From: Candidatus Peribacteria bacterium
GTDB lineage: Bacteria; Patescibacteriota; Gracilibacteria; Peribacterales; Peribacteraceae
Direction: 5' to 3'
Length of the DNA stretch: 55,543 nucleotides
NCBI GenBank assembly: GCA_009691405.1
Contig: SICN01000006.1
Location: forward strand, 1-55,543
In this document: piece by piece, positions 22,587 to 29,550 of the stretch
Layout of the letters: each line of letters starts with the position of its first letter
How positions within the stretch are numbered: the first letter of the stretch is position 1
Program-made: the position numbers and the translations under genes
The notes under the pieces: generated by a model
Databases searched by the model: none
Told to the model about the DNA's origin: nothing
The model's input: the letters and a program-made list of their open reading frames with translations, nothing else

Positions 22587-25073
22587 TACTTCATTTTTTC
22601 GCTTCATCAGCTTCATACCCTCGAAAATCAGAAACCCAACGAAGCAGGATCCGATGAGTTCTTCGAGCAATAAAAGAGGAATCGGAGAGACGGAGAAGAG
22701 AAGCGAAAGCGGTGTCAAAAGGAGCAGTACGTGCACCGACAGCGATGCGAAGATCGCCGCAATGAACCAAGGATTTTCGAGAAGCGAATGACGGAACACA
22801 CTCCCGGTGGTGCGGGTGGAGATGGCGAGAAGGAGCTGGAAGATGATGGTGGTGGTGAGAGCGACGGTACGCGCCAGCACAAGATCATCCGGATACTGCG
22901 ACATTGAAAAACTGAACATGCTGAGTGACAAAATCATGTTGAGAAGCCCTGCGGCAATGAGCAAAAACCACTCACCGCTGAAGATCCCGTCCTTCTGTCT
23001 GCGAGGCGGTCTATTCATGATTCCCTTCTCGCCGGCGTCTGCGGCAAGTGCAAGTGCCGGGAAGCTGTCGGTCACCAGGTTGATCCAGAGAATATGGAGC
23101 GGCAACAGAGGCAGCGGCATGCCGACAAATAATGCGCCGCTTACCGTAAGCACTTCGCCCAGGTTGCTACGCATCAGGAAGATAACGAATTTCTTGATGT
23201 TGTCGTAGATGCGTCTGCCTTCGGCGATAGCCGCGACAATCGTTGCATAGTTATCGTCAGTCAGAACCATGGCAGCTGCTTCCCTGGCAACATCGGTTCC
23301 CTTCAGTCCCATGCCGACACCGACGTGCGCTTTCTTGAGAGCGGGAGCATCGTTGACTCCGTCTCCGCTCATGGAGACGATCTCACCCGTATCCTGCAAT
23401 GCCTGAAGGATATCGACCTTGTGCTTGGGCTGGACGCGTGCGAAGACCGAGACGGACCGAAGTGCATGTTTCAGTTGATCCTCGTCCATCGCGTCCATGT
23501 CATTCCCGACAAGCACGCCATCCGTATGGATGCCGACATTGGTCGCAACCGAGAGAGCAGTTGCCGGATGATCACCGGTGATCATGATCGTGCGAATGCC
23601 TGCTTTCCGCGCGCGTTCGATGGCTTCCTTCACTCCTTTTCGGGGCGGGTCCATCATCGCAAGAAGTCCGAGTCCGTGGAGACCCGAACCTTCATCAGCT
23701 GCAACTGCAAGGACGCGAAGTCCGCGCTTGGAAAATTCCTCGCTTTCCCGCAGGAGCGGTGTGCGCTCTCCTTCGGAAAGGAAACGGGCGATCACTTCGG
23801 GTGCTCCCTTCCAGAAAACAATCTTGCCTCCTTCGTACTCATGCACCGTGACCATGTACTTTGCTTCGGACGTGAATGGCACCTCTTCAAGCTCAAGCAT
23901 CAATCGATCAACGTTTTCATTCACCGCGTAATCAAGAAGCGCGATCTCGGTAGGGTCGCCGATGTCCGGCAACTCGGCTCGGTTACAGGAGGCACCGGCG
24001 CGAATCAGCATCGACCTGTCGGCACCGGGCAGCATCCATGCATCGGTCACTTTCATCCTGTTTTCGGTCATTGTTCCAGTCTTATCCGCGCAGATGACTG
24101 TCACGTTTCCAAGCGTTTCGACTGCATCAAGACGGCGAATGAGCGCGTGTTTTCCGATCATGCGCTGGACGCCGATCGCAAGACACACGGTGACGACGGC
24201 AGGAAGTCCCTCCGGAACGGCAGCGACGGCTAGACTGATAGCAGTGAAGAATAACTCCACAGGAGGAAGACCTTTGAGGATACCGATAATGAAAATGAGA
24301 ACACAGAGTACAAGCACGAGAATTCCGATTCGTTGCCCTGTTCGCTTCAGCTCGAGTTGCAGCGGCGTCGGAGGCGACTTCAGCTCCATCACCATGGAGG
24401 TGATCTTGCCGATTTCGCTCATGAGTCCGATACCTGTGACTACGGCCTCTGCAAAGCCTCTCGTGACGAGCGTCCCGGAAAACAGCATGCCGGGGCTGAA
24501 GTGAATTCCTTTTTGCAACTGCGCTTCCGCCCGTTTCGAAACGGGAACAGATTCTCCCGTAAGACTGGATTCGTCAACCTCTGCAGAAGATGTTGCAACG
24601 ACTCGAGCATCCGCACTGATACGGTCACCGGCTTCCACCAGCATGATGTCGCCCGGAAGTAGTTCGCGACCCGGGATCACGACGAGCGTGCCGCTTCTGC
24701 GAACTTTCACGTTGGGTGCACTGAGCTTCTTCAGCAGCGCGATGGCATTTTCAGCTCTCCATTCCTGTACGAAACCGAGAGCCGCATTGATGAGAACGAT
24801 TGCAAGAATGACAGTCGCATTCACCATTTCGTGCTGATCGAGTGATCCCTGGTGCAAGAGAGGAACGAGAATGGACACAGCAGCAGCCCCGAGCAGGATA
24901 AAGACCATCACGTCATTGAACTGACCGATCAGCAGTTTCCAAAGAGGCTCTCTGCGTTCTGTGATCTCATTGAAGCCTTCACTTTCCCGAAGGGAAGTTA
25001 CCTGCTTTCCCGTGAGGCCGGATGGCGAAGCATCCAATTGCTTGAGAAGCGCCAGTCTCTCTGCAGAAGCCAT
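22581..25073 (-). CDS. P-type cation (Ca2+-like) ATPase
   Basis: About 830 residues; an integral membrane pump that couples ATP hydrolysis to cation transport. Motifs: the actuator-loop region SSLTGESVPVSKRAE, PEGLPAVVTVCLAIG in M4 (PEGLP is typical of type II Ca2+/Na+ pumps), the phosphorylation site CADKTGTMTENRM, TIMITGDHPATALSVA, and the hinge SMSGDGVNDAPALKKA. Six C-terminal hydrophobic segments follow. Three ATGs are possible: 25187, 25127 and 25073. I use 25073 (MASAERLALLKQLD), where the cation-ATPase N-domain begins; 25127 is also plausible. Type II is firm, but ion specificity is not readable here. Single gene, convergent with the GIY-YIG remnant. Confidence 0.93.
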   Translation of the reverse strand: MASAERLALLKQLDASPSGLTGKQVTSLRESEGFNEITERREPLWKLLIGQFNDVMVFILLGAAAVSILVPLLHQGSLDQHEMVNATVILAIVLINAALGFVQEWRAENAIALLKKLSAPNVKVRRSGTLVVIPGRELLPGDIMLVEAGDRISADARVVATSSAEVDESSLTGESVPVSKRAEAQLQKGIHFSPGMLFSGTLVTRGFAEAVVTGIGLMSEIGKITSMVMELKSPPTPLQLELKRTGQRIGILVLVLCVLIFIIGILKGLPPVELFFTAISLAVAAVPEGLPAVVTVCLAIGVQRMIGKHALIRRLDAVETLGNVTVICADKTGTMTENRMKVTDAWMLPGADRSMLIRAGASCNRAELPDIGDPTEIALLDYAVNENVDRLMLELEEVPFTSEAKYMVTVHEYEGGKIVFWKGAPEVIARFLSEGERTPLLRESEEFSKRGLRVLAVAADEGSGLHGLGLLAMMDPPRKGVKEAIERARKAGIRTIMITGDHPATALSVATNVGIHTDGVLVGNDMDAMDEDQLKHALRSVSVFARVQPKHKVDILQALQDTGEIVSMSGDGVNDAPALKKAHVGVGMGLKGTDVAREAAAMVLTDDNYATIVAAIAEGRRIYDNIKKFVIFLMRSNLGEVLTVSGALFVGMPLPLLPLHILWINLVTDSFPALALAADAGEKGIMNRPPRRQKDGIFSGEWFLLIAAGLLNMILSLSMFSFSMSQYPDDLVLARTVALTTTIIFQLLLAISTRTTGSVFRHSLLENPWFIAAIFASLSVHVLLLLTPLSLLFSVSPIPLLLLEELIGSCFVGFLIFEGMKLMKRKNEVL

Positions 25074-25173
25074 CGACTGAGGGGAAAAAGATGATTTGAT
25101 CGTATCAGAATTTCTCGCAGTCGGCATCCTGGCTGCTCTACAGTAGCCTGATCGAAGCGACTGCTTCTTGCTG

Positions 25174-25201
25174 TTGGCTATCAGCATCCTATTGCTATGA
25201 T
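25174..25201 (+). promoter_or_regulatory. Promoter of tRNA-Ser(TGA)
   Basis: -35 TTGGCT (25174-25179), 16-nt spacer, -10 TATGAT (25196-25201), ending 6 nt before the mature tRNA 5' end, so almost no 5' leader would need trimming. Confidence 0.6.
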
Positions 25202-25207
25202 AGGGAC

Positions 25208-25297
25208 GGAGAGGTGGCCGAGTGGTCGATGGCGACAGTCTTGAAAACTGTTAATCCCGCAAGGGGTTCGTGGGTTCGAATCCCACCCTCTCCGCCA
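25208..25297 (+). tRNA. tRNA-Ser (anticodon TGA)
   Basis: Class II tRNA with acceptor GGAGAGG/CCTCTCC, anticodon stem-loop ACAGTCTTGAAAACTGT giving TGA, a variable arm around AATCCCGCAAGGGGTTC, T-loop GTTCGAATC and encoded CCA. Confidence 0.97.
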
Positions 25298-25408
25298 TTC
25301 GACTCGGTACTGCAGTGCTTCGCTCATGGTCTCCAACCTTCTTGCATTGTGTTCTATGAAAGAGTCGGAATTATAGACGAAAGTGATATATTGTGTTATT
25401 ATATTTGC

Positions 25409-25816
25409 ATGAGTCTCGAGAACATAGCAAGAAACACGGTGGACAGAAACATCGTCGATCCAGCCAAAAGGATCTACGGTGCAGTTTCGCGCGAGAAAGC
25501 ATTCGGCAAACCAGGAGTCCTCGTTGCGGAAACAGTGAAAGAAGGATTGTTTTTGGTACCGAGGAATGCTGCTGCAATTGCAAACTGGACACTAGGGAAA
25601 ATGTTCATCCTCCTCGGGGGTACGGTGAAATTGGGACTGAAATCCGCAATGCATATTCCTTTACCTCTTCCTGTGGGGATGAATAGCCCGGCAGCACTCA
25701 AGGGAAACATCGACGCTTCACTTGAGCAACTCCGCATTAAATTAGGCGGTAGGCCAAAAAAATGGACTTGGGGTCGCACCGCAGAGGTAACGTCTCCGAC
25801 TGCCACGTTTGAATGA
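25409..25816 (+). CDS. Hypothetical protein
   Basis: A 135-residue protein I do not recognise. The track ORF reads through tRNA-Ser; I take ATG 25409 (MSLENIARNTVDRN), because TATTAT ends exactly 6 nt upstream, the pattern of other leaderless genes here. The N-terminal third is helical and charged. A mildly hydrophobic stretch lies in the middle (AIANWTLGKMFILLGGTVKLGL), perhaps a membrane-associated helix, and the C-terminus is basic and hydrophilic (LRIKLGGRPKKWTWG). No signal peptide. The riboflavin kinase gene follows by 53 nt on the same strand. Confidence 0.65.
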   Translation: MSLENIARNTVDRNIVDPAKRIYGAVSREKAFGKPGVLVAETVKEGLFLVPRNAAAIANWTLGKMFILLGGTVKLGLKSAMHIPLPLPVGMNSPAALKGNIDASLEQLRIKLGGRPKKWTWGRTAEVTSPTATFE

Positions 25817-25841
25817 CTGGTTGATGAATTGCTTGGAAACA

Positions 25842-25850
25842 GAGGAGGTG
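25842..25850 (+). promoter_or_regulatory. Possible Shine-Dalgarno-like AGGAGGTGA
   Basis: An AGGAGGTGA stretch complementary to the 16S rRNA 3' end, but about 19-22 nt before the ATG at 25870. That is further than usual. It stands out because such sites are otherwise nearly absent in this window. Confidence 0.3.
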
Positions 25851-25869
25851 ACGCATAGGATTCACTGCG

Positions 25870-26271
25870 ATGGAACTGAACATTAGCAATGCAGCGGTTA
25901 TCGCGGGTCGCTCCCGCGGCAGGCGCATCGGTACCCCGACGATCAATGTCGATGTGTCGTGTGCTCCGAAAAGCATGCGACACGGCATCTACGCTTGCTT
26001 CATTCTGATTCATAGAAAGCAATACAGAGGTGCTATGCACTACGGACCTAGACCTGTTTTCAAGGATACGGAGACTCTTGAGGTGCACGTTCTTGATGCA
26101 GTGATCAATCAGCCGCCCAAAACCGTTGATATCATTGTCGTCGGTCGAATACGTGACGTGCGTGATTTTCGCGACGCAGAAGCTCTGCAGAGAGCCATAA
26201 GTGAGGATATTGTGCAGACTCGTGCTATGCTGGATGAGTATGAGATCGCTTCTCAAAAAGCTCTTTCCTGA
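25870..26271 (+). CDS. Stand-alone riboflavin kinase domain
   Basis: A 133-residue protein matching the C-terminal kinase domain of RibF, which phosphorylates riboflavin to FMN. Visible: AAVIAGRSRGRRIGTPTINVDV (the GRGR-x-G-x-PT-x-N signature binding ATP and flavin), HGIYACFILIHRKQYRGAMHYGPRPVF (G-x-Y...Y-x-G...G-x-R-P-x-F) and LEVHVLDA. Usual RibF enzymes also carry an N-terminal FAD synthetase domain, absent here; stand-alone kinases occur in archaea and eukaryotes. The start is the first ATG in frame. Its 3' end overlaps the MurE-like gene by 38 nt in another frame, so the two are co-transcribed. Confidence 0.8.
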   Translation: MELNISNAAVIAGRSRGRRIGTPTINVDVSCAPKSMRHGIYACFILIHRKQYRGAMHYGPRPVFKDTETLEVHVLDAVINQPPKTVDIIVVGRIRDVRDFRDAEALQRAISEDIVQTRAMLDEYEIASQKALS

Positions 26272-27613
26272 GACGTCGGCTCTTCGCCTTTTCTTCCACA
26301 GATTCAAGGCGTTGCTCGCTGCGATTCGCTATGGATTTCCTGCAAAAAGTCTCAGGATCATCGGCATTACGGGAACAGACGGCAAGACGACAACCGTCGG
26401 AATGATCGCGCATATGCTCAATGCCTGCGGTATCAAAACTGGAGCTGTTTCGACTGCATTTTTTTCGATCGGAAATGACATCCGCTGGAATGCAACGCAG
26501 AAAACGTCCCCTTCTCCTTTCATGGTGCAGAAGTTTCTCCGCGAACTTGTGAATACACATTGCACGCACGCAGTCATCGAGTGCTCGTCGCACGGTTTAC
26601 TGCAGGGGAGAGTAAATCACACATACCCCACTGTTGCCGCCATCACCAACATTTCTGAGGAACACCTCGACTATCACGGATCCATGGACGAATACATCGC
26701 TGCGAAGGCGATTCTCTTCGAAATGCTTCGTGGTAACGGTACGAAAGTTCTTCATTTCTCTGATCGGTCTTTTTCTTCACTTGCGGCTTTGCCATCACAG
26801 AACACCATTTTGTACGAGCGAGAGGAGACGAACATCGATTCACGCACGGGACCCGCCCTCAATCTTTGGCTCGAGGAAACGGAGGTGACCGATTCCGGGT
26901 CTTCGGGAACGGTCGTCTGGAATCCGAGAGGATCCGTTGTAGAGGAGCGTTTACCTATCGTATTATCACTGAGAGGTGACTTCAACCTCGACAACGCGCT
27001 CTGCGCGATCGCTTGCGTTTTTGGCTTACCCGAATCACCTGACTGCTCGAGAGCCGTTGCCTCTTTGTCGTCATTTGCAGGAGTTCCAGGGAGAATGGAA
27101 CAGATCGACATGGGTCAGAGTTTCTCCGTATTCGTCGATTTCACCGTCACTCCGAAATCGTACGAGGCGACGCTTCACACCCTTCGATCGATCTTGCCTC
27201 CCGAGAAACGACTCCTTGTGCTCGCTGGGAGTTGCGGAGACCGTATGAAGCAGAAGCGACCGATGATCGGCAATCTCTGCAGCACGCATGCCGATGTCTC
27301 CATCATCACGAATGAAGATCCCTACACCGAGGATCCTGAAGCGATCATCGATGAAATACTCTCTGGTGTTTCGCTAGAGATTCCGATTTTCAGGGGTGCA
27401 ACAAGCGTTCCCGAACATGTGCCTGAAAAATGTTGCATTCGAATTTCGGATCGACTTGAGTCAATACGAATGCTGCTCAGGATGGCGCACGCTGAGGATA
27501 TCGTTCTGTTCTGCGGCAAGGGATCGGATACGACGATGATGAGCAACATTGGTCAAATTCCGTGGAACGAGCGGGAGATCGTTAGAATGGAATTAAGAAG
27601 GATGCGTCCTTAG
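26234..27613 (+). CDS. MurE-like Mur ligase lacking the N-terminal domain
   Basis: A 459-residue ATP-dependent amino-acid ligase of the Mur family; MurE adds the third amino acid to UDP-MurNAc-dipeptide. Visible: ATP loop IIGITGTDGKTTTVGMI, ECSSHGLLQGRV, TNISEEHLDYHGSMDEYIAAKAILF with the carbamylated Lys, LRGDFNLDNALCAIA and the C-terminal TNEDPYTEDPEAIIDEI. Two oddities. The P-loop begins only ~35 residues from the start, so the ~100-residue N-terminal UDP-binding domain is missing. The MurE substrate motif, DNPR in meso-diaminopimelate enzymes, reads EDPY here, so the residue added is uncertain. The start is ATG 26234 or 26240, both inside the riboflavin kinase gene. The TAG stop overlaps the lgt stop. 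Confidence 0.85.
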   Translation: MSMRSLLKKLFPETSALRLFFHRFKALLAAIRYGFPAKSLRIIGITGTDGKTTTVGMIAHMLNACGIKTGAVSTAFFSIGNDIRWNATQKTSPSPFMVQKFLRELVNTHCTHAVIECSSHGLLQGRVNHTYPTVAAITNISEEHLDYHGSMDEYIAAKAILFEMLRGNGTKVLHFSDRSFSSLAALPSQNTILYEREETNIDSRTGPALNLWLEETEVTDSGSSGTVVWNPRGSVVEERLPIVLSLRGDFNLDNALCAIACVFGLPESPDCSRAVASLSSFAGVPGRMEQIDMGQSFSVFVDFTVTPKSYEATLHTLRSILPPEKRLLVLAGSCGDRMKQKRPMIGNLCSTHADVSIITNEDPYTEDPEAIIDEILSGVSLEIPIFRGATSVPEHVPEKCCIRISDRLESIRMLLRMAHAEDIVLFCGKGSDTTMMSNIGQIPWNEREIVRMELRRMRP

Positions 27614-28398
27614 AGGTGAATCCACTTCCTTCGCAGGTATAAGGCGAGCCCCAGAGCGAAGAGAGGAATGGTAAGGAGCTGTCCTCTACTGAGGAGGATT
27701 CCGTACAGTGAGATGCTTTCGTACGTCTGCTCTCTGAAGAATTCGACTGCGAAGCGCAGAACCGAATAGAGAATGAGAAACAGTGCAGTGGTCTGCCCCA
27801 CTTTTTTCGCTGCTCCAACGGAGGAACGAAGGTGCAGAAAGCAGACACATGCAAGAAAAAGATTCTTGAGCATCGCATACACCTGGGTAGGATGTCTCGA
27901 GCCTTCTACGCCGGGAAAACCCATCGCCCAGGGAAGATTCGTCACGGTGCCGTAGAGCTCTCCGTTGATCAGATTGCCAAGGCGACCGAGTGCCAGACCG
28001 ATCGCGATCGGAACAATCAGCACATCGAGCAACGCAAAGAAGTGAATGTGATGCCTCCTTGCAAAATAGAAGAGCGCGAAGAACACTCCGATGAAACCGC
28101 CATGCGACGACATTCCGCCATGCCAAACTGCAATGATTTCTGCAGGGTGCTCCAAATAGAATGTGCCACCGTAGAAAAATATGTACCCAAGTCTTCCGCC
28201 AAGCAGTACCCCGAGAAACACGCTCACAAACAAAGACTCTCTCTGGCGCTCATTCAGTGTGAGCTTTCGGTATTGAAGAAACTTCGGCAGAAGCCAGAGA
28301 CCGATAAGAAACCCCAGCATGTACATGATTCCGTACCAATGAATTTCAAATTGTCCGAGAGCGAGTGCCACTGAACGCGAAGGAAGAAATTGGATCAT
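27610..28398 (-). CDS. lgt: Prolipoprotein diacylglyceryl transferase
   Basis: A 262-residue integral membrane enzyme that attaches diacylglycerol to the lipobox Cys of exported prolipoproteins. Hallmarks: FEIHWYGIMYMLGFLIGLWL, LGVLLGGRLGYIFFY, AVWHGGMSSHGGFIG (HGGMSSHGG is the catalytic His loop) and the Lgt signature ALGRLGNLINGELYG, then RHPTQVYAML and REQ. Start ATG 28398 replaces the longer track start; TATACT ends 7 nt upstream. Likely substrates in this window are the lipoproteins at 2852, 31660 and 35956. No lspA gene is in view. Confidence 0.96.
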   Translation of the reverse strand: MIQFLPSRSVALALGQFEIHWYGIMYMLGFLIGLWLLPKFLQYRKLTLNERQRESLFVSVFLGVLLGGRLGYIFFYGGTFYLEHPAEIIAVWHGGMSSHGGFIGVFFALFYFARRHHIHFFALLDVLIVPIAIGLALGRLGNLINGELYGTVTNLPWAMGFPGVEGSRHPTQVYAMLKNLFLACVCFLHLRSSVGAAKKVGQTTALFLILYSVLRFAVEFFREQTYESISLYGILLSRGQLLTIPLFALGLALYLRRKWIHL

Positions 28399-28430
28399 GT
28401 TGATAAGTATAGTATAAGTTATTCGATCGT
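28399..28430. promoter_or_regulatory. Compact divergent promoter between lgt and tsaD
   Basis: Only 32 bp separate the two start codons. Minus strand: TATACT at 28406-28411, 7 nt from the lgt ATG. Plus strand: TATAAG at 28413-28418, with TTGGAT 17 nt before it inside lgt. The two -10 elements lie next to each other, so RNA polymerase can hardly use both at once. Confidence 0.55.
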
Positions 28431-29462
28431 ATGCGTATTCTCGGAATCGAAACATCGTGCGACGAAACATCTGCAGCCGTTGTCGATCATGGATGCAATG
28501 TCCTCAGTTGTGTCATTGGTAGCTCGAAAAAGGATTTCGAGTTTCGCGGTGGTGTCATCCCCGAGGATGCCGCAAGAAAACAGCTTGAGATGATTCTTCC
28601 CGTCATCGAGAAGGCTCTCAAGAATGCAAACTGTGATCACACCGAGATCGATGCGATTGCTGTCACAGCCGGTCCGGGGCTCCTCGGCTCACTTTTAGTC
28701 GGCACAACGACATCCAGGGCGCTCAGTGCTCTCTGGAAAAAGCCACTCATTCCTGTGCATCACACACTTGGTCATCTCAGTTCAACATGGCTGGAAGCAG
28801 AAGGGGTGGATGTCTTTCCGATTCTCACACTGTCTGTCTCCGGGGGGCATAGCGATCTCTGGTATCGAACATCCCACATGACGGGTGCACTCTTGGGCTC
28901 GACGCGTGATGATGCCGCGGGAGAGGCATTCGACAAGGGTGCGATGATGCTTGGGCTTCCTTACCCTGGAGGACCGGCACTTGCATCGCTCGCGGATGCC
29001 GGAGACGAAGAATCATGCACTTTCCCTCTTCCCCTTTCTCATGAACACAGCATGGATTTCAGTTTCTCCGGTCTTAAAACATCTCTCAAGTATGTACTGA
29101 GGGATCTTGGAGACAGGGTCAAGGATGATTCGGTCCGAGCATCCATTGCAGCAAGCTACCAGTTTGCAATCTGTCTTCATCTTCAGTCTTCCGTCGAAAG
29201 GGCGCTCAAAAAATTTCCTGAATGCAAGCACATTCACGTCGTCGGCGGTGTTTCCGCGAACCAAAGACTCCGTGTGATGCTCAAGAAACTTGCGGAAGTC
29301 CATGGTATAGGCGTTCGGTGGCCGAGTCAGCTTTCCTACTGCACCGACAACGGCGCCATGATTGCGGCTGCAGGATTTTTTCTTATTTCAGAAAAGCCCG
29401 AAACGCTGGGTGCCGATTTCAAAACAAGCGCCACACAGAGCCTCAGCCTGTCTAGTAATTGA
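28431..29462 (+). CDS. tsaD: tRNA N6-adenosine threonylcarbamoyltransferase
   Basis: A 343-residue cytoplasmic enzyme that, with TsaB and TsaE, makes t6A37 in tRNAs decoding ANN codons. Motifs: ILGIETSCDETSAAVVDHG, AVTAGPGLLGSLLVG, the metal-binding HHTLGHLSS, LTLSVSGGHSDL, GEAFDKGAMMLGLPYPGG, FSFSGLKTSLKY, HVVGGVSANQRLR and CTDNGAMIAAAG. The length is typical. Start ATG 28431 lies 32 nt from divergent lgt. Its last codons overlap the 32-residue peptide gene on the other strand by 11 nt. Confidence 0.97.
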   Translation: MRILGIETSCDETSAAVVDHGCNVLSCVIGSSKKDFEFRGGVIPEDAARKQLEMILPVIEKALKNANCDHTEIDAIAVTAGPGLLGSLLVGTTTSRALSALWKKPLIPVHHTLGHLSSTWLEAEGVDVFPILTLSVSGGHSDLWYRTSHMTGALLGSTRDDAAGEAFDKGAMMLGLPYPGGPALASLADAGDEESCTFPLPLSHEHSMDFSFSGLKTSLKYVLRDLGDRVKDDSVRASIAASYQFAICLHLQSSVERALKKFPECKHIHVVGGVSANQRLRVMLKKLAEVHGIGVRWPSQLSYCTDNGAMIAAAGFFLISEKPETLGADFKTSATQSLSLSSN

Positions 29463-29550
29463 AAGCGCTGAGTGCGGGAAAGAGTGCACCGAGAATAATT
29501 GCCAGAACTCCGGCAATAGCAACGCCGCGTACAAATGAGGAAGTTTTCAT
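29452..29550 (-). CDS. 32-residue membrane peptide
   Basis: Too short for the track. The minus strand reads MKTSSFVRGVAIAGVLAIIL and then GALFPALSAFNY, stop TAG. It has a basic start, a single hydrophobic helix and a short tail, like a free signal-anchor. Its ATG overlaps the TGA of the upstream PKD gene (ATGA), the usual arrangement of coupled genes, which supports translation. It also overlaps the convergent tsaD 3' end. Function unknown; it may be a small partner of the PKD protein. Confidence 0.55.
   Translation of the reverse strand: MKTSSFVRGVAIAGVLAIILGALFPALSAFNY

Noticed and set aside
25297-25408. Possible GIY-YIG relic after tRNA-Ser(TGA)
   Set aside because: No frame gives GIY-YIG-like sequence there; only the promoter of the next gene is seen.
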